Origin: Prevotellaceae bacterium
GTDB taxonomy: Bacteria; Bacteroidota; Bacteroidia; Bacteroidales; Paludibacteraceae
Reading direction: 5' to 3'
Length of the DNA stretch: 42,611 bases
Assembly (NCBI GenBank): GCA_031271005.1
Contig: JAISWT010000125.1
Location: 1 to 42,611, forward strand
Shown here: piece after piece, positions 1 through 7,857 of the stretch
Layout: every line of letters begins with the position of its first letter
Position numbering within the stretch: position 1 is the first letter of the stretch
Notes under the pieces: generated by a model
Database searches by the model: none
What the model saw: only the letters and a program-made list of their open reading frames with translations
What the model was told of the DNA's origin: nothing
Made by a program: the position numbers and the translations under genes

Positions 1-45
1 GAATATTTTAATCTGGTAAAAAATCAACTGGAACTGGGAGCGTAG
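1..45 (+). CDS. Possible 3' end of an upstream gene (partial)
   Basis: Frame 1 is open from the first base and stops with TAG at 43-45, giving a 14-residue tail that ends NQLELGA. Heptad repeat DNA starts shortly afterwards, as it does after other genes here. The tail loosely recalls the C-termini of TolC-type outer-membrane efflux proteins, but it is far too short to assign. Fourteen open codons can also occur by chance. Confidence 0.35.
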   Translation, partial: EYFNLVKNQLELGA

Positions 46-60
46 GAGTTAACTGCAAAC

Positions 61-330
61 TATATTCAATTAAAAATTAAAAATTTAATTGAGAATTGAG
101 AATTGAGAATTGAGAATTAAGAAATGAAGGAATTAAGAAATGAAGGAATTAAGAAATGAAGGAATTAAGAAATGAAGGAATTAAGAAATGAAGGAATTAA
201 GAAATTATATTCAATCACGAATTAAAAATTACAAATTACGAAATGCTAATAACTAAACTCTAAACTCTAATATCTAATAACTAAACTCTTAATTGCTATC
301 TGCTAATTGCTAATTGCTATCTGCTAATTG
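61..330. repeat. Intergenic heptad and 16-mer repeat block
   Basis: This stretch has no gene. It holds tandem GAGAATT words at about 90-117, then about five copies of a 16-base unit AATTAAGAAATGAAGG (about 115-205), then ACTCTAA-type words and GCTAATT/GCTATCT words up to the SpoIID-like gene. The same words return in most other intergenic regions of the window. The last word supplies the TAG stop codon of the minus-strand gene ending at 331. Confidence 0.9.
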
Positions 331-1617
331 CTAATAAATCTTTTCCAGCGTTGAATTTTTATAATAATGCGCCAAAATCTGCTCAAAACCGTAACCTTTT
401 TCGCCCATCACGGCTGCACCAATCTGGCACAGCCCTACGCCGTGTCCCCAGCCTGCGCCGCGCAATAAAAATCGCTGTGGAACGCTGTTAATGCAGTCGT
501 GTTTTTCAACAACAAATGCAGAACTGTACAGGTGCGTTTCAGAGAGCCATTTACGGATTTCGAGTTCTTTACCAACAATTGCAACGTGCTTTGTACCAAT
601 AATTTGCAACTCAATAATTCGCCCTGAAACTCCACGTTTCACAGGAAGCAGGTCTATAATTTCGCCAAAATCTATTCCCGATTTCTTCCTTATAATTTCC
701 GAAATATCCTGCTGCGTAAATTCCCGCTGCCAGCGAAAAAAATCTGTCGTTTTTCTGTCATAATTATTTAAAATCTGCGAAATAATTTTCGGGTCTTTTG
801 TGTTGCAAAAACAGTCGGGCGCCGAGCATATAAAGGTTTCGGCATCATCGTTGTTTGTCAAATCCAGAGAAAAATCCGCGCTTTGCTCGCCGTCAATCAC
901 TTTTTCAAGATAAGGAAAATGGACATCCGCCCAGCAATTCTCAAAAAGTTCGCTGACGCCGCCACAGGATTTAGAGAAACGCGCATCGCAAATTTCGCCT
1001 TCGCAGGTCAGAACCAACCCTGCTGTTGCCTCAATTGCCTGATTTACACGGTCGTTAGTTTGCCGCCCTATGCCCTGATAACGCTGACAATGGTCGTCTG
1101 CACAAACGTCAAAATTGTTGTGAGCATCGCGCTCGTACCAAACAATATTTCCTTCTTTTGGAGAAGTTTTGTGTGGCATTTGCGGCTTTGCCAGCAGCCA
1201 ACTCCGAGAAATAACAGCGTGCGCTTTGAGCAATTCCAAAGAAGCGTTGGCGCTCATCTCGCTTGCAATCACGGATTTAAGATAAATCTCAATATCAATT
1301 TCATTGACTGCAGTGAGCGTATCAGTTTCTACAATAAAATGCAGCGTGCCATTAAATTGCTGATTTTCTCTTTGCTGCCAATGAAACTGCTTGCCTGTAA
1401 CAACATTTTTCAACTCAAAAAAATTGCTGTCGGCTTGTGGACAAAAAGTTAATTTTTCGTATAAATTATTATCGAAAAATATTTTGTTATTTTTAAAAAC
1501 AACTTTTTTAATTCCATTGTAAATCAAAGAGTTGGAACACATAAAATTGCCCGACAAATAAAAATCAATCTCTTTGCCCGACAGGATTCCAACTGTTATT
1601 TTGCCTGTTTTATTCAT
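331..1617 (-). CDS. SpoIID/LytB domain protein
   Basis: 428 residues. The SpoIID core starts near residue 105 with an Ile-Tyr-Leu-x-x-Val-I-x-x-Glu-Met segment followed by KAHAVISRSW. The C-terminus carries the family hallmark GWGHGVGLCQIGA, followed by a Tyr-Gly-Phe-x-x-Ile-Leu-x-x-Tyr-Tyr tail. Sporulation SpoIID is a lytic transglycosylase acting on denuded glycan, and LytB enhances amidases. Non-sporulating Bacteroidetes carry homologues whose role is unsettled, probably in peptidoglycan remodelling. No signal peptide is obvious, which is odd for a wall enzyme. It lies downstream of rarA, separated by a MITE-like element whose end is 17 bp from this start codon. Family assignment is firm and the substrate is inferred. 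Confidence 0.88.
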   Translation of the reverse strand: MNKTGKITVGILSGKEIDFYLSGNFMCSNSLIYNGIKKVVFKNNKIFFDNNLYEKLTFCPQADSNFFELKNVVTGKQFHWQQRENQQFNGTLHFIVETDTLTAVNEIDIEIYLKSVIASEMSANASLELLKAHAVISRSWLLAKPQMPHKTSPKEGNIVWYERDAHNNFDVCADDHCQRYQGIGRQTNDRVNQAIEATAGLVLTCEGEICDARFSKSCGGVSELFENCWADVHFPYLEKVIDGEQSADFSLDLTNNDDAETFICSAPDCFCNTKDPKIISQILNNYDRKTTDFFRWQREFTQQDISEIIRKKSGIDFGEIIDLLPVKRGVSGRIIELQIIGTKHVAIVGKELEIRKWLSETHLYSSAFVVEKHDCINSVPQRFLLRGAGWGHGVGLCQIGAAVMGEKGYGFEQILAHYYKNSTLEKIY

Positions 1618-1633
1618 TCTTTTTTTAATGTGG

Positions 1634-1785
1634 ATTTCTAAAAATTAGATTATTTTAGGCGGGCTTTAAACAGTTATTAGAGTTTAGTTATTAGAGTTTA
1701 GATAAATATCAATTCGTAATTGCTATATGCTAATTGCTAATTAATTTCAAAATGAAGCCCAACTACAAATAAGCAAGGAGTTCCC
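1634..1785 (-). mobile_element. MITE-like element copy 1, centre replaced by heptads
   Basis: The ends at 1634-1664 and 1745-1785 match, in reverse complement, the two halves of the copy at 42494-42611. Shared blocks include CTAAAAATTAGATTATTTTA and GGGAACTCC...GCTTATTTGT. The interior (1665-1744) is GAGTTTA and GCTAATT heptad words instead of element sequence. One terminal repeat has lost about 8 bases compared with copy 4. No coding capacity. Confidence 0.7.
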
Positions 1786-1795
1786 TAATATAAAA

Positions 1796-3064
1796 TTAAT
1801 ACCTTCCTTTCCATAGTTTACGAACAAAATCGGTCAATTTGTTTTCGGCAGTATTATTTTGCATTTGCCAGATTCTTGTTTTCAGCAGTTTGTCCGGCAA
1901 ATATTGCATTTTAACAAAATGCTCGTCATAGTCGTGAGCATATTTATATCCCTTGTGGTAGCCCAAGTCCTTCATCAACTTTGTAGGCGCATTGCGCAGG
2001 TGCAGCGGCACCGGCAAATTTCCTGTTTCTTCCACTATAGCCACAGCCTTTTCGATAGACAGATACGCCGAGTTACTTTTGGGCGATGCGGCAAGATAAA
2101 TCGTTGTTTCTGCCAATGGAATACGCGCTTCGGGCAATCCTATTTTGTGAATGGAGTCGAAGCAGGCATTTGCAAGCAGCAAGGCATTGGGGTTTGCAAG
2201 TCCGATGTCTTCGGCTGCCAAAATAACCAGCCGCCGCGCGATAAATTTGAGGTCTTCGCCGCCGGCAATCATTCGTGCCAGCCAGTAAATAGCCGCATCG
2301 GGGTCGCTGCCGCGTATCGACTTTATAAAAGCCGAAATAATGTCGTAATGAATTTCGCCGTCTTTATCGTAAGCGAGCGGATTTTCCTGCAGCCTGTTGG
2401 TTACCGTTTCATTTGTAATAAAAATTTGTTCTCCGCCATTTGCCGCAACAACTAATTCTATTATATTCAACAATTTACGCGCATCGCCGCCGGCAAATCT
2501 CAACAGCGCTTCGGTTTCTTTTATTTCAATATCCAATTTTTTTAATTCTGTGTCTTCCATAATTGCGCGATTTGCAAGTTCAAGTAAATCAGCGTTTTCC
2601 AAAGAATTTAACACATAAACCTGACATCGCGACAGCAAGGGCGAAATCACCTCAAAAGAGGGGTTCTCCGTTGTTGCGCCAATGAGCGTGATTGTTCCGT
2701 TTTCCACCGCCCCAAGCAGCGAATCCTGTTGCGACTTGCTGAAGCGGTGAATTTCGTCAATAAACAGAATCGGGTTGCCGCCTTTGGCGAACATCCCTTG
2801 AGAACGCGCCTTCTCAATCACCTCGCGCACATCTTTTACGCCCGAACTCACTGCGCTAAGCGTGAAAAACGGCAAATCAAGAGTGTTGGCAATAATTTGC
2901 GCAAGCGTAGTTTTGCCCACACCGGGCGGTCCCCACAAAATAAATGAGGCTACATTGCCCGTTTCTATCATTTTACGCAAAACAGAATTGTTGCCAACCA
3001 AGTGTTTCTGTCCGATATAATCGTTAAGCGTGCGCGGGCGCATTCTTTCGGCTAATGGTTGCAT
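1796..3064 (-). CDS. rarA: Replication-associated recombination protein A (AAA+ ATPase)
   Basis: 422 residues, normal for RarA/MgsA (eukaryotic WRNIP1 family). It is a clamp-loader-like AAA+ ATPase acting at stalled replication forks. Walker A is GPPGVGKT (residues 45-52) and Walker B is LFIDEIHRF (Asp103, Glu104). Sensor 1 lies in the GATTENPSFE segment and the arginine finger in LLSRC. The C-terminal half contains SIRGSDPDAAIYWLARM, AAEDIGLA and HLRNAPTKLMK, typical of the RarA tetramerisation region. The start is an ATG just downstream of two TAACTTTG boxes. Convincing orthologue. Confidence 0.96.
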   Translation of the reverse strand: MQPLAERMRPRTLNDYIGQKHLVGNNSVLRKMIETGNVASFILWGPPGVGKTTLAQIIANTLDLPFFTLSAVSSGVKDVREVIEKARSQGMFAKGGNPILFIDEIHRFSKSQQDSLLGAVENGTITLIGATTENPSFEVISPLLSRCQVYVLNSLENADLLELANRAIMEDTELKKLDIEIKETEALLRFAGGDARKLLNIIELVVAANGGEQIFITNETVTNRLQENPLAYDKDGEIHYDIISAFIKSIRGSDPDAAIYWLARMIAGGEDLKFIARRLVILAAEDIGLANPNALLLANACFDSIHKIGLPEARIPLAETTIYLAASPKSNSAYLSIEKAVAIVEETGNLPVPLHLRNAPTKLMKDLGYHKGYKYAHDYDEHFVKMQYLPDKLLKTRIWQMQNNTAENKLTDFVRKLWKGRY

Positions 3065-3071
3065 AAATCAA

Positions 3072-3099
3072 CAAAGTTAGAAATTTTTATGCAAAGTTA
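3072..3099 (-). promoter_or_regulatory. Tandem -7 boxes upstream of rarA
   Basis: Read on the minus strand, TAACTTTG occurs at 3099-3092 and again at 3079-3072, 20 bases apart, just before the rarA ATG at 3064. Both match the Bacteroidetes -7 consensus TAnnTTTG. No good -33 TTTG is visible for the distal box. The proximal box would leave almost no 5' UTR. Confidence 0.55.
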
Positions 3100-3360
3100 G
3101 CGTTTTTTTCCAATGTGAGATTTATTTTTAATAAAGAACATAGAACATAGAATATAGACAAAAGACATTTTTTTAATTAACAACTTTATCAGGCAATTTA
3201 GATTATTAAAAAAAGTTAAACTTGAATTTCTTTTTAAACTAAAAAACATTCAAATTGTCTAAAAATCTGAAATAACAAAAAATTAACAGGCAAGCATATT
3301 TGCAAACAATAAAAAGAGCGAGATTGATATGCCGATTTTTCGCTGCATTATTAAAAGAAA

Positions 3361-3936
3361 ATGAGAAAAATAGCAGTTTTAGTTATGACATTATTTGTTT
3401 TTGCGGTGGCAAACACTTTTGCCCAGCAGCAAATAGAGAAGTCCGAAGGTACGGCGCAGGTATCGCGCAGCAGGTTTGCAGTCAAAACGCCTCAAGAGCG
3501 TGCTACAGAGTTGCAAAAGGAGTATAACCTCAGTCAGCAGCAGGTAAACAGCCTTATTGCATATTACAAAAAGCAAGATGAACAGCGTGCAGCCCGGCGG
3601 AGCGCTGCGCGAGACAACCGACAGGCACAGCGCGAGCAGGCACAGTCGGATAGGGATATGAAACGCACAGAGATAGAAAAAGCGCGTCAAGCCGACGAGC
3701 AGGAACTGAAAACAATCCTGGGCGAAGAGAATTACAGCAAGTATGTTTCCAAACGCGATGAGCAATGCGCTAAAAGCGGCAAAGAACGTTTCCAAAAATG
3801 CGACAGCGCAGTTGTCAGGCGCAACCTTAAAAACGCCGACTTGAAAACAAAACATTCTTGCGACAGCGCAAGCAGTAAAGCAGACATCAGAAAAATGCAA
3901 AAAAAAGGACAGATAAAAAAGCAGCAGGCACAATAA
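3361..3936 (+). CDS. Secreted Spy/CpxP-like hypothetical protein
   Basis: 191 residues with a clear signal peptide (MRKIAVLVMTLFVFAVANTFA, cleavage before Gln-Gln). The mature part is highly charged and helical. It holds a TPQERATELQKEYNLSQQQ segment resembling the LTxxQ-type helices of periplasmic Spy/CpxP proteins, and a later ILGEENYSKYVSKRDE segment seen in small Bacteroidetes secreted proteins of the same kind. Residues 55-110 are rich in Arg, Gln and Ala and probably coiled coil. Three cysteines sit in the basic C-terminal third. A periplasmic chaperone-like role is an inference. A strong terminator follows at 3971. Confidence 0.65.
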   Translation: MRKIAVLVMTLFVFAVANTFAQQQIEKSEGTAQVSRSRFAVKTPQERATELQKEYNLSQQQVNSLIAYYKKQDEQRAARRSAARDNRQAQREQAQSDRDMKRTEIEKARQADEQELKTILGEENYSKYVSKRDEQCAKSGKERFQKCDSAVVRRNLKNADLKTKHSCDSASSKADIRKMQKKGQIKKQQAQ

Positions 3937-3970
3937 GATACATAATAATTAATACTTTTTTTGTGTTCAG

Positions 3971-4005
3971 GCGCCCGAAAATCGCAGATTTTCAGGCGCT
4001 TTTTT
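3971..4005 (+). terminator. Rho-independent terminator after the Spy-like gene
   Basis: Arms GCGCC-C-GAAAATC and GATTTTC-A-GGCGC fold around a GCA loop (3971-3999), giving 12 paired bases with one C/A mismatch. A T6 tract (4000-4005) follows. It lies 34 bases after the upstream stop codon. Confidence 0.9.
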
Positions 4006-4073
4006 AATAAAAATTTTTGTATTAAAAATAAATGTTGTACATTTACAAGCTCAATAATAAAATAATTTTTTTT

Positions 4074-4397
4074 ATGGAAAATAAAGAAAAGAAGCCTGAC
4101 AATCAGTTAAATATAGAATTGTCAGCAGATGTTGCCGATGGCATTTACTCAAATCTCGCGGTAATTTCGCACTCATCTTCAGAGTTTGTGCTCGATTTTA
4201 TTCGTATGCTGCCCGGCACGCCTAAAGCCAACGTAAAGGCACGCATCATTCTTACGCCCGAACATGCAAAAAGGCTGATGCTGGCGTTGAGCGACAATAT
4301 TTCCAAATACGAAAAACAATACGGAAATATTAATCTTTCGCAGCGCGGCGCCGTTCCCCAAGCGCCATTGATGGGTTTTGGAGGAGGATTGGCGTAA
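4074..4397 (+). CDS. DUF3467 family protein
   Basis: 107 residues from the ATG at 4074, which begins MENKEKKPDNQL. The upstream in-frame ATG at 4032 would add only a hydrophobic AT-rich leader and is less likely. The protein shows the DUF3467 pattern common in Bacteroidetes: a Leu-x-Ile-Glu-Leu strand, then GIYSNLAVISHSSSEFVLDF, then a MLPG...KARIILTPEHAKRL segment, with a conserved Tyr-Gly near the end. Function is unknown. Small cytoplasmic size and strong conservation suggest a structural or binding role. Confidence 0.85.
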   Translation: MENKEKKPDNQLNIELSADVADGIYSNLAVISHSSSEFVLDFIRMLPGTPKANVKARIILTPEHAKRLMLALSDNISKYEKQYGNINLSQRGAVPQAPLMGFGGGLA

Positions 4398-4456
4398 ATC
4401 GTGGCGTGATTTTTGCAACGAGTATGTGGCTGTTTTTTTTTGAAAGAAATAGAACA

Positions 4457-4588
4457 GGGTACTCCTAAAAATTACTTTTTTTGCGCTCGGACTTGCATTT
4501 TGAAGAATGTTCATTTTTACAGGATGTAGAAGTTGTGCATGTTATGGGACATGTTCGCTGATGAAAAATTTAATTTTTAGAAATACCC
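4457..4588 (+). mobile_element. MITE-like element copy 2
   Basis: 132 bp bounded by imperfect inverted repeats: left GGGTACTCCTAAAAATTA, right TTAATTTTTAGAAATACCC, with 16 of 18 aligned bases complementary. The left interior (CGGACTT.CATTTT.AA.ATG.TCATTT) matches the copy at 42494. It is non-coding. It occupies almost the whole gap between the DUF3467 gene and the DUF937 gene and ends 32 bp before the latter's start codon. Confidence 0.72.
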
Positions 4589-4620
4589 GATAATTTATAA
4601 ATCACTAAAATCAATAAGGA

Positions 4621-5247
4621 ATGACAAATCTTTCGGACCTTTTAAATTCAGATTTGGGAAAACAAATCATTAGTGGCATCGGCAAACAAACCGGCGCCAC
4701 GCAAAAAGAGACCTCATCGGTGCTCGCTACTGCGCTTCCTGCCATACTTGGCGGGCTGCAAAAGAACGCTTCGCAAGGCGGAGCAGACGGCATTATGAAT
4801 GCTCTGACAAAGCACGACGGCAGTGTTCTTGATAACCTGACCGATTTTTTGGGCAAAGGCAAAAACGTATCCGATGATGGCAAAGGAATTCTCGGACACA
4901 TTTTTGGCGAGCAACTTGGCGCTGTAACCGGCAGCGTAAGCAAGCAGTCGGGCGTATCGAAGGCGAAGACCGCGTCTATTATCGAAATGGCGGCGCCTGT
5001 GTTGATGGGCTACCTTGGCAAGCAAACCAAAAGTAGCGGAGTAACAAGCGGCGGCGGGCTGGAAGGGCTGCTTGGCGGATTGCTTGGAGGCAGTGGCGGC
5101 GGAAACGTTCTCACCGGCTTGCTCGACCAAAATGGAGATGGAAAACTTGACATCGCCGATGTTGCAAGCGTTGTTACAGGTACTAATAAAAACAAAGGCG
5201 GCGGACTGCTTGGCGGTTTGCTCAGTGGAATTTTTGGGAAAAAATAA
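4621..5247 (+). CDS. DUF937 protein with an EF-hand-like loop
   Basis: 208 residues. Residues 1-135 match the DUF937 pattern: repeated amphipathic helices with Leu-Pro-Ala-Ile-Leu-Gly-Gly and a duplicated x-Ala-Ala-Pro-Val-Leu-Met-Gly-Tyr-Leu motif. Residues 138-165 are a Gly/Leu-rich low-complexity linker. Residues 169-180 (DQNGDGKLDIAD) fit a DxNxDGxxDxxD calcium-binding loop of EF-hand or dockerin type. A second GGGLLGGLL stretch ends the protein. No signal peptide is seen. Function is unknown. It is transcribed towards rny and ends before a shared bidirectional terminator. Confidence 0.82.
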   Translation: MTNLSDLLNSDLGKQIISGIGKQTGATQKETSSVLATALPAILGGLQKNASQGGADGIMNALTKHDGSVLDNLTDFLGKGKNVSDDGKGILGHIFGEQLGAVTGSVSKQSGVSKAKTASIIEMAAPVLMGYLGKQTKSSGVTSGGGLEGLLGGLLGGSGGGNVLTGLLDQNGDGKLDIADVASVVTGTNKNKGGGLLGGLLSGIFGKK

Positions 5248-5291
5248 AGGAAATTTAGAAGTCCCCTTTAAATTTTAAACAATTTTAGAAT

Positions 5292-5332
5292 AAAAAAAAA
5301 CCTGCAACCTTTTTAAGTTGCAGGTTTTTTTT
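5292..5332. terminator. Bidirectional terminator between DUF937 gene and rny
   Basis: CCTGCAAC (5301-5308) pairs perfectly with GTTGCAGG (5317-5324) around an 8-base loop. The stem is flanked by A9 on the left and T8 on the right, so both convergent transcripts would end in a hairpin plus U tract. The right arm abuts the rny stop codon at 5331. Confidence 0.92.
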
Positions 5333-6857
5333 ATTTAGCAAAACTTACTGCTCGAATTTCGCGTATTACTGTGATTTTTACCTGTCCGGGGTATGTCATT
5401 TCATCTTGGATTTTTTTTGCTATATCAAACGAGAGCAGTTCTGCTTCTTTATCATCAATGCGGTCGGCGCCAACAATTACTCGCAGTTCGCGTCCTGCCT
5501 GAATAGCGTATGTTTTGACTACTCCGGGGTAGGAGAGAGCCAGTTTTTCGAGGTCGTTCAGTCGCTTGAGATACGCTTCTACAATTTCGCGCCGCGCTCC
5601 CGGTCGCGCTCCCGAAATAGCATCGCATACTTGCACTATTGGCGCTATCAGTGTTTCCATTTCTATCTCGTCGTGGTGTGCGCCAATGGCATTGCAAATA
5701 TCGGGTTTCTCTTTGTAGCGTTCAGCCAGTTGCATACCGAGAATGGCGTGTGGCAATTCCGGCTCGTCATCCGGCACTTTTCCAATATCGTGCAACAGTC
5801 CTGCCCGCTTTGCTTTTTTTGCGTTCAAGCCGAGTTCGGCAGCCATTATTGCACACAGATTAGCCGTTTCGCGCGAGTGTTGCAAGAGATTTTGCCCGTA
5901 AGAAGACCTGTATTTCATTTTGCCTACTATTCGAATCAGTTCGGGGTGCAGGTTGTGAATGCCCAAATCTATTGCAGTGCGTTTGCCTGTTTCTGCGATT
6001 TCATCTTCCACTTGTTTGCGCACTTTGTTCACTACTTCTTCGATGCGTGCGGGGTGTATGCGTCCGTCTGTAACAAGTTGGTGTATGGAGAGCCGCGCTA
6101 CTTCGCGTCTCACGGGGTCGAATGATGAGAGAACTATTGCGTCCGGGGTATCGTCAACTATTATTTCAACGCCTGTAGCGGCTTCGAGCGCACGAATATT
6201 ACGTCCTTCGCGCCCTATGACACGTCCTTTTATTTCGTCAGAATCGATGTGAAAAACGGTAACCGAATTTTCGATAGCCGCTTCTGTGGCGATGCGCTGA
6301 ATGCTCTGAACGACTATTTTTTTGGCTTCTTTATTGGCGGTCATTTTTGCCTCTTCCATTATTTCGTTGATGTATGACATCGCGTTTGCTTTGGCATCAT
6401 CTTTCAGAGATTCTACGAGTCGTTCTTTGGCTTGGTCGGCAGATAGTCCGGAGATAGTTTCGAGTTGCTCCTGCGCCTGTTTGCTGGCATGTTCAAGTTC
6501 TTTTTTTGTGGACTCGATGGCGTATAGTTGCTGCTGGTAACTTTCTTTGAGCGCTTCTGCCTCGTTGTAGCGGCGTTGCAGGTCGCCCTGTCGCTGATTA
6601 AGTTGCTGCTCGCGGTGGTGGAGTTTGCTTTCGAGCGACTGCAATTTTGAATTGCGCTGCTGCACTTGCTGCTCGTGTTCGGATTTTAGCGCGATGAAAT
6701 GCTCTTTTGCCTCAATCATCTTATTCTTTTTCTGCAATTCTGCGGCTGCCTCGCGCTCTTTTTTTGTCTTTGTATTATAAATTTGCCATCCTGCAAAGCA
6801 TATTCCCATACCTGCAATAAGGCAAATTATCGCTACTATTATTGTTATTGTATTCAT
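5331..6857 (-). CDS. rny: Ribonuclease Y
   Basis: 508 residues, typical for RNase Y, a membrane-anchored endoribonuclease that starts mRNA decay. Residues 4-24 form one N-terminal membrane helix. Residues 30-190 are a long Gln/Glu/Lys coiled coil. A KH domain follows with its GxxG loop as GREG (215-218). The HD phosphohydrolase domain has its metal-binding pair His356-Asp357 in LLHDIGK and a later AHHDE (393-397). All active-site residues are present. It lies downstream of zapA on the same strand. Confidence 0.97.
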   Translation of the reverse strand: MNTITIIVAIICLIAGMGICFAGWQIYNTKTKKEREAAAELQKKNKMIEAKEHFIALKSEHEQQVQQRNSKLQSLESKLHHREQQLNQRQGDLQRRYNEAEALKESYQQQLYAIESTKKELEHASKQAQEQLETISGLSADQAKERLVESLKDDAKANAMSYINEIMEEAKMTANKEAKKIVVQSIQRIATEAAIENSVTVFHIDSDEIKGRVIGREGRNIRALEAATGVEIIVDDTPDAIVLSSFDPVRREVARLSIHQLVTDGRIHPARIEEVVNKVRKQVEDEIAETGKRTAIDLGIHNLHPELIRIVGKMKYRSSYGQNLLQHSRETANLCAIMAAELGLNAKKAKRAGLLHDIGKVPDDEPELPHAILGMQLAERYKEKPDICNAIGAHHDEIEMETLIAPIVQVCDAISGARPGARREIVEAYLKRLNDLEKLALSYPGVVKTYAIQAGRELRVIVGADRIDDKEAELLSFDIAKKIQDEMTYPGQVKITVIREIRAVSFAK

Positions 6858-7040
6858 ATTTTTAGATATTTTATTATTTTTCTTTTCTCTTTGTTCACAA
6901 TTATTTATGTTAGTGTAAATAAAAAAACGCCTCTCAACTTTTTTTCTGAAATAACAATCGGAATAATCAGATTGTTTTTCGTATCAAAAAAAAAATCGTG
7001 AATGCGTAAAATCAAATACTAAATACTAAATAACTGTAAA

Positions 7041-7328
7041 TCAGTTATTTTCTAATGTGTTATCTACTTCATTTCCCCAACTTTGCAATTTTTCCATCAA
7101 ATCATTGTGTTTCTCACTTTCGCGTACAAAATTCACTATTCCGTTGTAAGCCAGCATTTTCAGGGCTTCAACGAGTTGTATTTTGCCTCCGGTGAGCATA
7201 TCTGCAAGTTCGCTGTTAAAAATTTTTTCGGCACACCTGTAAATTTCCTCATCCTCACGCGGAATTGTAAGCGGCAAACGCCAATCGCTCAAAGTTACGT
7301 TTATGTTGAAAATTTCGTCATTATTCAT
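7041..7328 (-). CDS. zapA: Cell division protein ZapA
   Basis: 95 residues, usual for ZapA, which bundles FtsZ filaments at the division ring. The N-terminal part contains the typical Ile-x-Val-x-Leu-x-x-x-x-x-Pro-Leu-x-Ile head followed by EDEEIYRCAEKIFN. The C-terminal half is an amphipathic helix suited to the antiparallel coiled-coil tetramer. It lies 27 bp downstream of a small coiled-coil gene and upstream of rny, a gene order I know from other Bacteroidetes. The short length makes the call slightly less secure than its neighbours. Confidence 0.85.
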   Translation of the reverse strand: MNNDEIFNINVTLSDWRLPLTIPREDEEIYRCAEKIFNSELADMLTGGKIQLVEALKMLAYNGIVNFVRESEKHNDLMEKLQSWGNEVDNTLENN

Positions 7329-7355
7329 TGTGTTTGTCTTTTAAACATTTAAGCA

Positions 7356-7652
7356 TTAATTATTTAAAAGTTTCAAACAAGTATCTGTTTCACGCACCAA
7401 CTTTTCTATTGCTGCCCGCATTTCGGTTTTTTCGGCATTGCTACTGCCCGATAAACTTGCTGCCATGCGAAAATGTTGGTATTCTTTCTGCAAATCGACA
7501 AACTCTTTATGCGCAATTTTACAGTCGTTTTTTGCGGCGTCTGCCTGCCGGCGAAGCAAACGGTTGTCTTCTTTAAGTTTCTGATAATCGGCTATTAAGG
7601 CTTTTATTTTATCATCAAAAATCTTTGTTTTTTGCGTATTCTTGTCGGTCAT
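7356..7652 (-). CDS. Small coiled-coil protein upstream of zapA
   Basis: 98 residues from the ATG at 7652 (MTDKNTQKTKIF). A longer reading from 7745 would start inside A/T-tract DNA and span the -7 box at 7671-7678, so it is unlikely. Residues 10-60 are predicted coiled coil (KIKALIADYQKLKEDNRLL...), and the C-terminal third has another short helix. Bacteroidetes often carry such a short coiled-coil gene before zapA. By position and shape it could be a division-ring partner, similar in spirit to ZapB, but this is inference only. Confidence 0.7.
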   Translation of the reverse strand: MTDKNTQKTKIFDDKIKALIADYQKLKEDNRLLRRQADAAKNDCKIAHKEFVDLQKEYQHFRMAASLSGSSNAEKTEMRAAIEKLVRETDTCLKLLNN

Positions 7653-7670
7653 TGTGCAAAAAAATTGTTG

Positions 7671-7678
7671 CAAAAATA
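7671..7678 (-). promoter_or_regulatory. -7 box for the coiled-coil/zapA/rny group
   Basis: TATTTTTG on the minus strand, matching TAnnTTTG, 18 bases upstream of the ATG at 7652. No clear -33 box is visible in the A/T-tract DNA behind it. It supports the shorter start for the coiled-coil gene. Confidence 0.45.
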
Positions 7679-7857
7679 AACATTTTTTTTCAAAAAAACT
7701 AAAAAATGTATATTTTTTTTGAAAAAAGTATTTTCGGGCTGCCAAGCATTTTTGCAGAGCAGTTTCAAAAAATGTATTTTGCTGTTGTCTTCAGGTTAAA
7801 AGCCAAAACACGATTGTTGCCTTTCGGGTTTTTCCACGATAACATTAGTGTGTTTTG

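Noticed and set aside
883-1452. 189-residue plus-strand ORF opposite the SpoIID-like gene
   Set aside because: The antisense frame of a well-supported gene; no family motifs and no promoter.
6858-7040. 6S RNA or other small RNA between rny and zapA
   Set aside because: zapA loci often neighbour 6S RNA in other phyla, but I cannot trace a long closing stem with a central bubble here or in 7745-7857. A covariance search would be needed.
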